DNA of 64,000 nucleotides, taken from positions 7,327,167 through 7,391,166 of the forward strand of contig NW_017189517.1 in NCBI RefSeq assembly GCF_001704415.2. Direction: 5' to 3'. Below, one piece after another: positions 1-12,598 of this stretch. Made by a program: the position numbers and the translations under genes. The DNA comes from Capra hircus (lineage: Eukaryota > Chordata > Mammalia > Artiodactyla > Bovidae). The notes below the pieces were generated by a model that worked only from the letters and a program-made list of their open reading frames with translations, ran no database searches and was not told the origin of the DNA. The stretch's first letter is position 1. The number at the start of each line of letters is the position of its first letter.

Positions 1-453
1 GTCACTGTTTCCATTGTTTCCCCATCTATTTGCCATGAAATGATGGGACCAGATGCCATGATCTTAGTTTTCTGAATGTTGAGTTTTAAGCCAGCTTTTC
101 ACTGTCCACTTCCACTTTCATCAAGAGGCTCTTTAGTTCCTTTTTGCTTTCAGCTGTAAGAGTGGTGTCATCTGCATATCTGAGATTATTGATATTTCTC
201 CCAGCAATCTTGATTGTGCACAAGCACAATCCAGCTTGTGCTTTATCCAGCCTGGGATTTTGCATGATGTACTCTGCATGAAAGTTAAATAAGCAGGGCG
301 ACAATATACAGCCTTGACATACTCCTTTCCCAATTTTGAACCAGTCCGTTGTTCCATGTCCAGTTCTAACTGTTGCCTCTTGACAGGTTTCTCAGGAGTC
401 AGGTACGGTGGTCTGGGATTCCTATCTCTTTAAAAATTTTTCCACAGAATTTT
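1..453 (-). mobile_element. BovB LINE fragment, reverse-transcriptase region, cut by window edge
   Basis: The reverse complement reads as the BovB reverse-transcriptase part, with the catalytic YADD codons at 167-178 and the conserved PCLFNF-AEYIM block upstream of it. The element is 5'-truncated near 453, and its 3' end lies left of the window. Frameshifts and stops break the frame, so it is a dead copy. Confidence 0.93.
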
Positions 454-509
454 AAATCTTGTTCCTTCCTAGAAGAAGATTAAAAAGGGTATGTACAGTT
501 TTACTTATT

Positions 510-709
510 TAATGCTCTGTACCCAGAGGCTCTTTGCAACCACATGGACTGTAGCCTGCCAGGCTCCTCTGTTCATGGGATTCTCCAGGCAAGAATACTG
601 GTGTGGATTGCCATTTCCTTCTCTAGGAGATCTTCCTGACCCAGGAATTGAACCCATGTCGCCTGCTGGGCAGACGGATTCTTTACCACTGAGCCACCTT
701 GGAAGTCCC
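510..709 (-). mobile_element. Bov-tA SINE, antisense
   Basis: It carries the antisense Bov-A body (ctctttgcaac, ggactgtagcctgccaggct) followed by the antisense tRNA-derived head ending ccaccttggaagtcc. It sits between two BovB copies of opposite orientation. Confidence 0.9.
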
Positions 710-737
710 ATAATTCCCTGTGCTATAGGTAAATCCT

Positions 738-3700
738 GTAGGCGCAGGAGGGCCGAGAGAAGCTACTCCAGGTTCAAGGTCAGGAGGGGTGGCTGTGAGG
801 AGATACCCCTCGACCAAGGTAAGGAGCAGCGGCTGTGCTTTGCTGGAGCAGCCGTGTAGAGATACCCCACATCCAAGGTAAGAGAAACCCAATAAGACGG
901 AAGGTATTACGAGAGGGCATCAGAGGGCAGACACACTGACCATAATCACAGAAAACTAGCCAGTCTGATCACACGGACCACAGCCTTGTCTAACTCAATG
1001 AAACAGCCATGCCATGTGGGGCCACCCAAGATGGACAGGTCATGGTGGAGAGGTCTGACAGAATGTGGTCCACTGGAGAAAGGAATGGCAAAACACTTCA
1101 GAATTCTTGCCTTGAGAACCCCATGAACAGTATGAAAAGACAAAATGATAGGATACTGAAAGAGGAACTCCCCAGGTCAGTAGGTGCCCAATATGCTACT
1201 GGAGATTGGTGGAGAAATAACTCCAGAATGAAGGGATGGGGCCAAAGCAAAAGCAACAGCCAGTTGTGGATGCAACTGGTGATAGAAGCAAGGTCTGATA
1301 CTGTAAAGAGCAATATTGCATAGGAACCTGGAATGTCAGGTCCATGAACCAAGGCAAATTGGAAGTGGTCAGACAGGAGATGGCAAGAGTGAACATCAAC
1401 ATTCTAGGAATCAGCGAACTAAAATGGACTGGAATGGGTGAATTTAACTCAGATGACCATTATATCTACTACTGTGGGCAGGAATCCTTTAGAAGAAATG
1501 GACTAGCCATCACGGAAATGCAGTACTTGGATGCAATCTCAAAAACGACAGAATGATCTCTGTTTCTTTCTAAGGCAAACCATTCAATATCACGATAATA
1601 CAAGCCTATGCCCCAGCCAGTAACACTGAAGAAGCTGAAGCTGAACAGTTCTATGAAGACCTACAAGACCTTTTAGAACTAACATCCAAAAAAGATGTCC
1701 TTTTCATTATAGGGGACTGCAATGCAAAAGTAGGAAGTCAAGAAACACCTGGAGTTACAGGCAAATTTGGCCTTGGAGTATGGAATGAAGCAGGGCAAAG
1801 GCTAATAGAGTTTTGCCAAGAGAACGCACTGGTTATAGTAAACATCCTCTTCCAACACAAGAGAAGATTCTACACATGGACATCACCAGATGGTCAACAC
1901 TGAAATCAGATTGATTATATTCTTTGCAGCCAAAGATGGAGAAGCTCTATACAGGCAACAAAAACAAAACCAGGAGCTGACTGTGGCTCAGATCATGAAG
2001 TCCTTATTGCCAAATTCAGACTTAAATTGAAGAAAGTGGGAAAACCACTAGACCATGCAGGTATGACCTAAATCAAATCCCTTATGATTATACAGTGGAA
2101 GTGAGAAATAGATTTAAGGGACTAGATCTGATAGAGTGCCTGATGAACTACGGACTGAGGTTCGTGACATTGTACAGGAGACAGGGATCAAGACCATCCT
2201 CATGGAAAAGAAATGCAAAAAAAGCAAAATGGCTGTCTGAGGAGGCCTTACAAATAGCTGTGAAAAGAAGAGAAGTGAAAAGCAAAGGAGAAAAGGAAAG
2301 ATATAAGCATCTGAATGCAGAGTTCCAAAGAATAGCAAGGAGAGATAAGAAAGCCTTCCTCAGCTATCAATGCAAAGAAATAGATGAAAACAACAGAATG
2401 GGAAAGACTAGAGATCTCTTCAAGAAAATTAGAGATACCAAGAGAACATTTTAAGATTGGCTCGATAAAGGACAGATATAGTATGGACCTAAGAGAAGAA
2501 AAAGATATTGAGAAAAGGTGGCAAGAATACACAGAAGAACTGTACAAAAAAGATCTTCGTGACCCAGATAATCATGATGGTATGATCACTCACCAAGAGC
2601 CAGACATCTTGAAATGTGAAGTCAAGTGGTCCTTAGAAAGAATCACTACGAACAAAGCTAGTGGAGGTGATGGCATTCCAGTTGAGCTGTTTCAGATCTT
2701 GAAAGATGATGCTGTGAAAGTGCTGCACTCAATATGCCAGCAAATTTGGAAAACTCAGCAGTGGCCGTAGGACTGGAAAAGGTCAGTTTTCATTCCAGTT
2801 CCAAAGAAAGGTAATGCCAAAGAATGCTCAAACTACCGCACAATTGCACTCATCTCACATGCTAGTAAAGTAATGCTCAAAATTCTCCAAGCCAGGCTTC
2901 AGCAATACGTGAACCGTGAACTTCTAGATGTTCAAGCTGGTTTTAGAAAAGGCAGAGGAACCAGAGATCAAATTGCCAACATCCGCTGGATCATAGAAAA
3001 AGCAAGAGAGTTCCAGAAAAACATCTGTTTCTGCTTTATGGACTATGCCAAAGCCTTTGACTGTGTGGATCACAATAACTGTGGAAAATTCTGAAAGAGA
3101 TGGGAATACCAGACCACCTGACCTGCCTCTAGAGAAACGTATATGCAGATCAGGAAGCAGCAGTTAGAACTGGACATGGAACAACAGACTAGTTCCAAAT
3201 AGGAAAAGGAGTACATCAAGGCTGTATATTGTCACCCTGCTTATTTAACTTCTATGCAGAGTACATCATGAGAAACGCTGGGCTGGAAGAAGCACAAGCT
3301 GGAATCAAGATTTCCGGGAGAAATATCAATAACCTCAGATATGCAGATGACACCACCCTTATGGCAGAAAGTGAAGAGAAACTAAAAAGCTTCTTGATGA
3401 AAAGTGAAAGAGGAGAGTGAAAAAGTTGGCTTAAAGCTCAACATTGAGACAATTAAGATCATGGCATCTGGTCCCATGACTTCATGGCAAATAGATGGGG
3501 AAACAGTGGCAGACTTTGTTTTGGGGGCGGGGCTCCAAAATCACTGCAGATGGTGATTGCAGCCATGAAATTAAAAGACGCTTACTCCTTGGAAGGAAAG
3601 TTATGACCAACCTAGATAGAATATTGAAAAGCAGAGATAATACTTTGCCCACAAAGTTCCATCTAATCGAGGCTATGGTTTTTCCAATGGTGATGTATGG

Positions 3701-4112
3701 ATGTTGAGAGTTGAACTGTGAAGAAAGCTGAGTGCCGAAGAATTGATGCTTTTGAACTGTGGTGTTGGAGAAGACTCTTGAGAGTACCTTGGACTGCAAG
3801 GAGATCCAACCGACAGTCCATCCTAAAGGAGATCAGTCCTGGGTGTTCATTGGAAGGACTGATGCTGAAACTCCAATACTTTGGCCATCTCATGGGAAAA
3901 GTTGACTCATTGGAAAAGACCCTGATGCTGGGAGGGATTGGGGGCAGGAGGAGAAGGGGACGACAGAGGATGAGATGGCTGGAGGCATCACCAACTCGTA
4001 CATGAGTTTGAGTGAACTCCGGGAGTTGGTGATGGACAGGGATGGCTGGCGTGCTGTGATTCATGGGGTCGCAAAGAGTCGGACACGACTGAGAGACTGA
4101 ACTGAACTGAAC
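738..4112 (+). mobile_element. BovB (RTE-type) LINE, near full length, inactivated
   Basis: About 3.4 kb runs from the BovB 5' region (gtaggcgcaggagg) to the terminal ctgaactgaactgaac repeats. An endonuclease part starts near 1323 (GTWNVRSM) and holds a GDxNAKVGSQ motif near 1713 whose Trp has become Cys, and SDH at 1988-1996. A reverse-transcriptase part covers roughly 2770-3420, with DYAKAFDCVDH near 3040 and YADD at 3340-3351. The C-terminal part, with RRLLRVPWTARRSN, lies near 3770-3815. The single family ORF is broken by stops (for example 1554-1556, 2767-2769, 3418-3420), frameshifts and a short deletion near 1517. This is a transposon relic with no expected protein product. Confidence 0.95.
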
Positions 4113-4269
4113 CCACAGCCAGTGTCTGGTATAGTCCTGGGCATAGGAATAAATGCTTAAGAAATATTTGTTGCTAAAGAAAAATTGCAAAAAATTCCCA
4201 AGTCAAGTAAATTTGGTTTTAGGTTTTATTTTGGTGTTTACATTGATCCTAGGTGTTTTTTGGATTTTG

Positions 4270-4504
4270 TTGTTAATATTTCTTTGTCAGCTTTGAGTCT
4301 TAGTTGTGACACACAGGATCTTATTTGGGTTATGCAGGATCTTTTGTTGTGTTGAAAGGACTCTTTAGGTGTAGCACATGGGCTCCTGACTGCGGTGTTA
4401 GTTGCCCCATGGCATGTGGGATCTTTAGTTCCCTGACCAGGGGTGGAACCCTTGTCCCCTACATTGCAAGGCAAATTCTTGACCACCAGACCACCAGGAA
4501 AGTC
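4270..4504 (-). mobile_element. CHR-type tRNA-derived SINE, antisense
   Basis: The block ends with the antisense head of the cetartiodactyl CHR SINE family (ggatctttagttccctgacc, then gaccaccaggaaagtc), preceded by its diverged body. Confidence 0.82.
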
Positions 4505-4543
4505 TGAACCCTAGGCTTTTTAATGTTGCTGGTGAGGTGAGGT

Positions 4544-4734
4544 TAGGTGAAGTCGCTCAGCTGTGTCTGACTCTTTGCGACCCCATGGACTATAATCTAC
4601 TAGGCTTCTCCATCCATGGGATTCTCCAGGCAAGAATACTGGAGTGGATTGCCATTTCCTTCTCCAGGGGATCTTCCCGACCCAGGGATTGAACCCGGGT
4701 CTCCTGCATTGGAGGCAGAAGCTTTAACTTCTGA
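4544..4734 (-). mobile_element. Bov-tA SINE, antisense
   Basis: It begins gaagtcgctcagctgtgtc and shows the typical antisense body and head (gatcttcccgacccaggg, ctcctgcattggaggcag). Confidence 0.92.
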
Positions 4735-5124
4735 GTGTTTACAAAAGATAAGCATCAACACACCTGGAAGCTGTTAGAAATAGGAGGCTCAGGTTCTAAT
4801 TCAGACCTATTGTATCAGTACCCTGAGGGTGGGGCCTGACGGTCTGGTGTAACAGGTCCTCCATTTGATGCTGAATAATGTTTGAGAACCAGGGTTCTGT
4901 AAAGATACTGACTGAAGTTTGATTGTGGCTACTTAAAATATGAAGTGCAACCTAAACCTACTTTATTTTTATTATAATTTTTTTATTAGTTTTGTCAATC
5001 TGATAAGTGAGAAGTATAATTTCGTGTAGTTTTAATTTACATTTCTTTTACTATAGGATGAACATTTTAAAGGGCCGTTTGCAATTACTTTTTGTCAATT
5101 TTCTATTCATATCTTTTGACCATT

Positions 5125-5440
5125 TTATTTTTATTTTTACTTTATTTTGCTTTATAATACTGTATTGGTTTTGCCATACATTGACATGAATCTGCCAGAG
5201 GTGTACATGAGTTCCCAATCCTGAACCCCCCTCCCACCCCATATCATCTCTCTGGATCATCCCCGTGCACCAGCCCTAAGCATCCTGTATCCTGTATTGA
5301 ACATAGACTGGCGATTCGTTTCTTACATGATAGTATACATGTTTCAATGCCATTCTCCCAAATCATCCCACCCTCTCCCTCTCCCACAGAGCCCAAAAGT
5401 CCGTTCTATACATCTGTGTCTCTACTTTTGAAATTAGGTA
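5125..5440 (-). mobile_element. Bovine-type L1 3' end, antisense
   Basis: The sequence matches the antisense bovine L1 3' untranslated region: a T-rich lead-in, then attggttttgccatacattg, ctggcgattcgtttcttac and caaatcatcccaccctctcc. It is a 5'-truncated insertion. Confidence 0.88.
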
Positions 5441-5639
5441 CATAGTTTCTAATCAGTAGCAGGTGTTAAGAAACCACTTTTCAGCTGCCACCCTACGCCA
5501 GCCCCCATTTTATCAGCTGATGTCTCAAGACATCAACTGAAATGTAAACAAGATCTGCCCGATTAATCAGCCCAAACCTGGACTTTAGAAATTACATAGT
5601 ATTTTTCAGCCTTCACGAGCCTGAATCTAACTTTTATCT

Positions 5640-5831
5640 GGGCTTCCCTGGTGGCTTAGACGGTAAAGCGTCTGCCTGCAATGTGGGAGACCTAGGTTCG
5701 ATTCCTGGGTTGGGAAGATCCCCTGGAGAAGAAAATGGCAATCCACTCCAGTACTCTTGCCTGGAGAATCCCATGGATGGAGAAGCCTGATAGGCTACAG
5801 TCCATGGGGTTTCAAAGAGTCGGACATGCCC
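5640..5831 (+). mobile_element. Bov-tA SINE
   Basis: A sense-oriented tRNA-like head (gggcttccctggtggcttag, ggttcgattcctggg) is followed by the Bov-A body to gagtcggacatg. Confidence 0.94.
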
Positions 5832-5889
5832 TGCAATTCCAGGAAATGATTGTAGAACTGATAATGCTCATGATTCTAGTGTTGGAGTG

Positions 5890-6017
5890 CTTTGCTTTTA
5901 TTTATTTTGGCCGTACCACACGAGGAATGTGGGATTTTATTTCTCTGACCAGGGATCGAACCTCTGCCCCCTGCATTGGGAGCACAGAGTCTTAACCACT
6001 GGACTACTAGGGAAGTC
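5890..6017 (-). mobile_element. CHR-type SINE, antisense
   Basis: Antisense CHR head: ttttggccgtaccacacg, ctgaccagggatcgaacc, ccactggactactaggga. Confidence 0.9.
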
Positions 6018-7324
6018 TCAAGAGCTTGTTCTTTTGAAACAAGTAACATCTTTTTCACTGAGTGGTGCCTTCACCATTGTTTTTTTGGTGTCTTAAGTTT
6101 TACTTTAATCAGACAGGTATATGTGATTTACATGTTTGAAATACTTACAATTGTGAAATGTGTTTCAGCTGATGAAGGGATTCGAAAGTAAAGTGGCTAT
6201 TTCAGTGAATATTCGTTTTGTGGAAGTTAGGGGAACCTAAGGTGGTTTTGCAAATACTCCTGTGTCCAGCTGTTGCCCACATGTACTCTTATTTCTTAGC
6301 CTCCAAGCATCTGTTTGCCTGTAGCTGCTCTTAGAATTTAATTACCTGCTAGCTAAAACCTCTATGAAAACATTGGAGTAGATAGAGTGGCCCAGGATTT
6401 TCTTTGCTTGGCAAGAACTCACTTGCTAAAATGATTTTTAATATGTTGGTGCCTCTCCACTGTGCTGCTTCTGCCAGAATAGATGCAGCCCAAAAGATTT
6501 GCTTGTCTTCCTAACTCCTTTTCTAATATCTCATTGCAGTGACTTTAGCTATTGATCTGAAGGGACAATGACAACCCTGCATGTGCTTTTTGCAAGTTCT
6601 GATATTTTAAGAACTGAGAGCTTTGAAAAAGAGCGTTGCTCTACTTCACAAACTCAAGGCTTCTTCAAACCAAATAATATACAGCATATATCATAAAGAA
6701 GGTTCATTCCTAGAAATCACCAGATTTGAAGGGAGTGAAGGATGAGGGAGAAGGAATTAAAGCAAGTGAGAGTCCTTGCTCAGAGACTGATGACCAGGGT
6801 TAGCTCCATAGGAACATTGTCTCCAGCCGCCCCGCTTACTCTTTTCCTCACCACATCCCTAATTCATGTCCTTGGCTCCTAAAATACACTTAAAGCACTT
6901 CTCAGAAGGATTGTTCCAGAGTGAAAGGCACATAGAAAGTAAACAATAAACTTTTTGCTGAAATTAGCCTTGAGTATATTATTCGTGGTTTTGGCTTCTA
7001 GATTGACTCTTCAATAGAGAAAATAGCAGCCACATGCCTCGTTATAATTAGATATATTTCAGATAACTGAAGATAATACATCTATTGCAAGGCAGATGGG
7101 AAAAATCGGAGAATTTTTTACCTGTGTACATTTATTAACCCAAGTTTTGACTAATAAGGTCTAAGGGGACTCCGTCCACTTGAGAGACATGCCCCCCCAC
7201 CCAAAAGAGTTAAAGAATATTTAGGTTTAGACTCTTAATTTGTTAATGTTACTAATATCTCATATATATATTTGTATCTGTACAAATAAGTATGGAAGAA
7301 TCCCACTTATTTTTGGAATTTGTT
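6018..7324. other. Unassigned intronic sequence
   Basis: No gene or repeat family recognised. The sequence is A+T-rich with short AT tracts (near 7260) and no long open frame. Confidence 0.5.
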
Positions 7325-7940
7325 TTAAACTTTTTTAAAGTAAACTTTTCATTTTAGCATAGTTTCAGATTTATAGGAAACTTGCAAAGATGGTACAGAG
7401 AGTTCACCCTTATTATTATCTTATATTAGTAATGGTACATTTGTCAGAATTAATGAACCAATACTGTTATGTTATTATTAACTGAAGTCCATACTTTATT
7501 CACTTGTCTTCGCATATTCACGTGTCTTCGCTTTTTCCCTAATGTTCTTTTCTGGGCTGTAGGACCCCACCTAGAATACCATACCATAATTAGTCATCCT
7601 GTTTCCTTAGACTCCTCTTGGCTGTGACAGTTTCTCACCCTTTTTTTGGTTTTGATGACATTGACTGTCTTGAGCAATACCACCCAGGGATTTTGTAGAA
7701 GATCCCTCAAATAAGATTTGTCTGATGTTTTTCTCAAGATGAGGTGCAGATTATGGATTTTTTGGAAGAAGACTGGAAAAGTGAAGGGCTGTCCTCATCA
7801 CCTCTTATCTGCCATGCATAGTGTCAACATGACTTTTCACGATGTTAATTGATCACTTGGCTGGGGTAGCATTTGTCAGGTTTCTTTGCTGTGAAGTTTT
7901 TTTTTAAAGAGATTTTTACTGGTTTTTCTACCTCTGTGAT
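7325..7940 (-). mobile_element. Ancient L1 (L1M) 3' region, antisense
   Basis: Typical antisense L1M 3' UTR phrases are present: atttataggaaacttgcaaa, aatggtacatttgtcag, cagtttctcaccc. The copy is diverged, so the boundaries are approximate. Confidence 0.75.
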
Positions 7941-7987
7941 TCTGGAGGGGAATATGTTTTGTTTCATTTATTCATTCAACAGATGTT

Positions 7988-8259
7988 GCTGTTGCTGCTA
8001 AGTTGCTTCAGTCATGTCCTACTCTGTGTGACCCCATAGATGGCAGCCCACCAGGCTCCCCCATCCCTGGGATTCTCCAGGCAAGAACACTGGAGTGGGT
8101 TGCCATTTCCTTCTCCAATGCATGAAAGTGAAAAGTGAAAGTGAAGTCGCTCAGTTGTGTCAGACTCAGCGACCCCATGGACTGCAGCCTACCAGGCTCC
8201 TCTGTCAATGGGATTCTCCAGGCAAGAGTACTGGAGTGGGTTACCATTGCCTTCTCCAT
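7988..8259 (-). mobile_element. Bov-A2 dimeric SINE, antisense, with target-site duplication
   Basis: Two antisense Bov-A monomers lie in tandem (7988-about 8117 and about 8145-8259), joined by a gtgaaaagtgaaagtgaagt linker and without a tRNA head. Ten-base target-site duplications aacagatgtt flank it at 7978-7987 and 8260-8269. Confidence 0.93.
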
Positions 8260-8269
8260 AACAGATGTT

Positions 8270-10584
8270 ACTTTGAGTTAAAGAAAACATGGTTTTAGGT
8301 AAATTTTAGGGTTTTTTTTTTTTCCCCCAAGTCCCACTCTATGGATGGGAGAAATGAACCTTATTTAAGGCATAGCCAGTATTTTGTAGGTAACAAAAGT
8401 TGGTTAAGGTCAAGTTGTTGGTGTATGGTGTATATTTATTTAGCTTTTCTAAATATACTGAGTTTTTCAACAAAATTCTGTTTGACCACTGATGAATATT
8501 GTTAAATAATTTAAATCACACTCTTCAAATATTATGGCATCTCAATTATTCATGATATACCAGTTTAAATTAGACTTTCTTACCATCGCTTTTCACTCAT
8601 TTCACATTCAGAAGTAACAGTGGAAATGAGACCCTTTCTATCTACCTTCCCAGCTTTTGTTTAAGTACATAGGATTATATAGATATTAGGGATTAAGCAA
8701 CCTCCTACTTATTTACATTCCTCAAATGCTAGTCACAGTAATGGATTCTGATTAGAAAGTACTAGGAAGAGAAGTCACCAGAGCATCTTGTGTTGAAGTT
8801 TGTTAGGGAGTTTTGATATCAAGGAATGAGCATGCAGCAGATGAGCCTCTAGGATGAATTTGATTAATTCTCCACAGCAGCAAGACCTCAGAATCAGATG
8901 GTGTTGCTTTGGAGTTGGATAATCTAAATTGTATGACCTCTAGTGGATTTCCGTTCTGTCATGTATCAGTCTGTATCTGTGCAAATGGAAAGAGATTTTC
9001 TGTTGGGGTGTGTGTGAGCTCAGTGGGAAGGGTTAAAAATTAGGAATGAATGCGTTTAACTCAACTTTACTTCCTAATGACAGACATCTCTACTAGAATT
9101 GATGACACTACAAACACGAAAGGAGCAGAGACATCTGGGTGTTATTGCTGGCTCTGCCACTACTTATGTAGTTTGGGGGGTGATTTTTTTTTTCTGTGTC
9201 TCCTCTTGGTGGCCCTCAGATTTTCATGCACATAGTGGGAGTGGATAGGCCAGAGCATTGCTTATACCCCCTTATAAGTTTGTTGTTCAGAATGGGAAAC
9301 AAGAGTAGCAGTATGGGCTGTCTGCCCAATTCCATGGTATGATATGAGGCAGTGCATTAGGAAAAATAGATTTCTAGGTAATACATATGAGCCATAGAGC
9401 TTTTTAAGATCTATATTCTGGACTAGGGAAGTGGTGGTAGGTAGAGAAGATGGTGGTGGGTGAACAGAGACCACTATACACTGAATTCCATAGTCTTCAT
9501 CCTTGGTCCTTCCCCTGTTACAGACTTGCTATTTCTCTTTCATTGCCGGTCTCCTCTGCTCATGGCCTTGCCTTAGGCTCTCTGTTGTCAGGAGGGCCTG
9601 TTGACTTCTCCGTCTTCACTGCTCTCCAGAGGACAGAGTTGGGGAAGGTCAGCCTTGAATGAGGCTTTGGGCCCCAGGCTGTCCTGAGTTGGAGAAAATT
9701 TGGAAACCTCAGCAGATCAGCATGTCTGCTAGCGCCATTCTCACTGTGTGCGCTTATGTTTTTGTAAGGCTGCTCTTGCCTAGTTCCTTGTGATTAAGAC
9801 TGGCCTTGTTTTCAATACTTCCATGCAGAACCTGGCCCCTTGGTGAAGTCCTTGTCTGGGTACAGTGGTTGGTACCTTAGTTGCTCTAAGGGTAGAAACA
9901 TGCTTTCTTTTAGCCACGCCTCTCAGGGACTTGAACTCTGCCTAGATCCATGCTGATGTTTGGGGCTCTGCTGCCCATTGTTGACGAAGATGCTCACTGA
10001 CCCAATTGCTTTTTACCAGATTTACCTGTTATAGTATTGTCTGCTTTCTCCTTGCTGAGTATCCTGACGCTCACTCACTGATCACCTACCTATCTGGACC
10101 TCTACTTGGTGCTGCCCACTCTCCTTTTACAATCACACTCTCTTGCCTGCTTGCATTTCCTCCTAGAGCTTGCTTCTGAGTCCATCTCCAAGCACCTTCC
10201 CTCCAGTATGGAGGGATAATGGAGCCTGATCTACCATACTGCCTGCCTTTAGAAGCTTAATTATGACAACAGCGTTTTCCATTCTCTTTGTAAAAATTGA
10301 TCAGCTTTTAGCTCCCTTAGTTGTTTTTTCCCCTGATATTATAAACCCACTCTTTGCCATTTTTATTGGATCACTTCTTTTGTCTTTCTTTAGAACAAAT
10401 CTCATGTATCCCCATTTCAGCCACTTGTTACCTTCACAGGAAGTGACCTCAAATCATAAAATCTTTGTGTTGGAAGAGACTTTCAGAGACATCTAGTTCA
10501 ACTTTCCATGTGATGGTAAAATAACTCATCAGTTATGTTTTTGACAGCTCTCAACTGGTTTCTTGGGCCCCAAACTATCGGTTC
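8270..10584. other. Unassigned intronic sequence
   Basis: No gene seen. Short frames near 9050-9235 and 9450-9662 lack recognisable protein features. A stretch near 10455-10505 resembles an old SINE-like motif but is too diverged to name. Confidence 0.5.
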
Positions 10585-10760
10585 ATTCATTTGTTTATTC
10601 AGTCAACACAGTTACTGAAGGTCTACTTTTAGCCAGGCATTGCAGGGGTGTGTGTGTCTGTGTTTGTCACCATTCCTGTCCTTAGGGAGCTGCTACTCTA
10701 GAGGGAATAGAGAAATAAACAATCATGATTGTTAACTAGAGACCTGTAGTGGGTGTGGGG
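10585..10760 (-). mobile_element. L2 LINE fragment, antisense
   Basis: The pattern is the antisense L2 3' end: ttcattcatttgtttattca, then a degenerate 'tactatgtgccaggca' equivalent and a lead-in to aataaacaat. Confidence 0.65.
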
Positions 10761-10909
10761 GAGGAGTCATTTCTCCTGCATGACTGAAGGTTAGTTCTGG
10801 AGAGGCTCTTTCTGTTGCTCCAGTTAACATCAGCTTTCTGGTCCACCACTTTTTCAGTTGCTCAGTGAAGAGAGGAATCTCCTTTCTGCCTCTGTCTATC
10901 CTTGACTTG

Positions 10910-11435
10910 CCCTTGAAATCATCTTTCTAAATGGAAATCTTGGTTTGTTACTTCCTTGTTAATAGCCCCCGCCGCACCCCCCCCCCGCCCGCTGCCATTG
11001 TCTTCACCCAGGAACAGACATCTGATTCTTGGGCACAACTTGTAAAGCCTTCTGGTTCATGCCTACCTCTCCAGTCTCATACACACCATTTTTCATCAGG
11101 CGCTCAGTGCTCCCAAATTTCGTGTAGTTTCCTGGCTACATCATGCTTGCACTTCTCTCGTATATGTTGTTCCTGCTACTTAGAATGACTGCCAGTCTAT
11201 CTTTACCATAAACTCCAGGGCACTGTAAGAGTCTGATGGAAAATGGTACACAGGGAGGAATAAATGACAACTCTACCCTTTTCCATTAAGTTGTACTTTG
11301 ACCTTTTGGCTACTATTATACCTTATGCACTCCACCCCTTCCGCCCAAGCAGTTATCTCTGTCTTTAGCCTTAACAGAGACTGGCCCAGAATGGGCAGTC
11401 AATAAATACTTGTTTGGTGAATGGATAAGTAAAGA
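10910..11435 (+). mobile_element. L2 LINE 3' end, sense
   Basis: The order of motifs fits the L2 3' region: ctacctctccagtctcat, gttgttcctgctacttag, and the terminal cagtcaataaatacttg followed by gtgaatgga. A C-rich tract lies inside (10966-10991). Confidence 0.7.
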
Positions 11436-11609
11436 AATGAGTACAAGCTTTCTGTGGTGTCTGTTTTCTACTTTAGGTTTCCCCTGGAGCACTGCAAGTG
11501 CTACTTAAAAAGACTCCTACCACAATTTTGACTGTAGCTCCCTGCAAACCTATGACCATGCTCACTGGCTTAGGCACAACCAAACACCTGCCTGCAGCTA
11601 TCACCAAGT

Positions 11610-11752
11610 GCTTAGTCGCTCAGTTGTGTCTGACTCTTTGCAACCCCATGGACTGTAACCTGCCAGGCTTCTCTGTCCATGGAATTCTGCAGTCAAGAAT
11701 ACGGAGTGGGTTGCTGTGTCCTTCTCTATAGGGTCTCCCAAACCAGGGATCT
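11610..11752 (-). mobile_element. Bov-tA SINE fragment, antisense
   Basis: It begins tgcttagtcgctcagttgtg, contains the antisense Bov-A body and stops inside the head (aaaccagggatctat). Confidence 0.88.
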
Positions 11753-12329
11753 ATCACCAAATAGCCTACCCAACAGGGAGAAAGACCCTTCAGTGGTGGG
11801 GGGAATGATGGATAATTCTTCACCTTCTCCCACCTGGCACCCTCTGCTGCCAAGATAAGCTGTGTCTCTTCAAAACTCTAATCAAGAGAAAGAAATTGTA
11901 CAAAATGAAACTGGCTTCATTCCTGTTTGATAAATCAGAACATTTGTAAAGTGAGGAGAATTAGTACTTGAACAAGCTCCTGTCTTGTTAAGCAATCTTT
12001 TGAAGAGTCATCTACAAACTCAAGCAATTGGTGAGGACAGTTAATGGCCATTTATCATTTTAAGTTGATGTGTTTCAAATAAGTAGCAAATAAAGTATTT
12101 TGTTCCTAAATTACACATTTAGCACCTTCCTACTAGAGCCCCCTTTGTACATAATTATATCAGTGAGCAGTGAAAGACACACAAAACTGTCATGAACTTT
12201 GTCCTCTTTATCTTCCTCTTCTTTAATTGTGGATCTTAAACTTTTAGTCAAAACCCAGCACTTTTAGTTCTATCAGATGTAGATCTCTGCCTGAAATAGT
12301 CAGCCATTTCTGAGGTAGTATACCTTTTT
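11753..12329. other. Unassigned intronic sequence
   Basis: No gene or recognised repeat. The sequence is A+T-rich. Confidence 0.5.
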
Positions 12330-12391
12330 CTTTTAGGTTTATTGTGATATAACTTACATAAAGTAAGATTCACCCTTTTTAGACATGTACA

Positions 12392-12598
12392 GGGCTTCCC
12401 TGGTGGCTCAGACGGTAAAGAATCTGCCTGCATTGCAGGAGAACTGGGTTCGATCCCTGGGTTGGGAAGCTCCCCTGCAGAAGGGAACAGCTACCCACTC
12501 CAGTATTCTGGCCTGGAAAATTCCATGGACAGAGGAGCCTGGCAGGCTATAGTCCATGGGGTCGTAAAGAGTTGGACACAACTGAGCGGCTTTCACTT
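12392..12598 (+). mobile_element. Bov-tA SINE inside antisense L1
   Basis: It runs from the sense head gggcttccctggtggctcag to cgactttcac. Imperfect flanking repeats (agacatgtacag and aggcatatacaag) look like an eroded target-site duplication. Confidence 0.93.

Noticed and set aside
491..859. 122-codon + frame
   Set aside because: It reads through an antisense Bov-tA and the 5' part of BovB; no protein family, only repeat translation.
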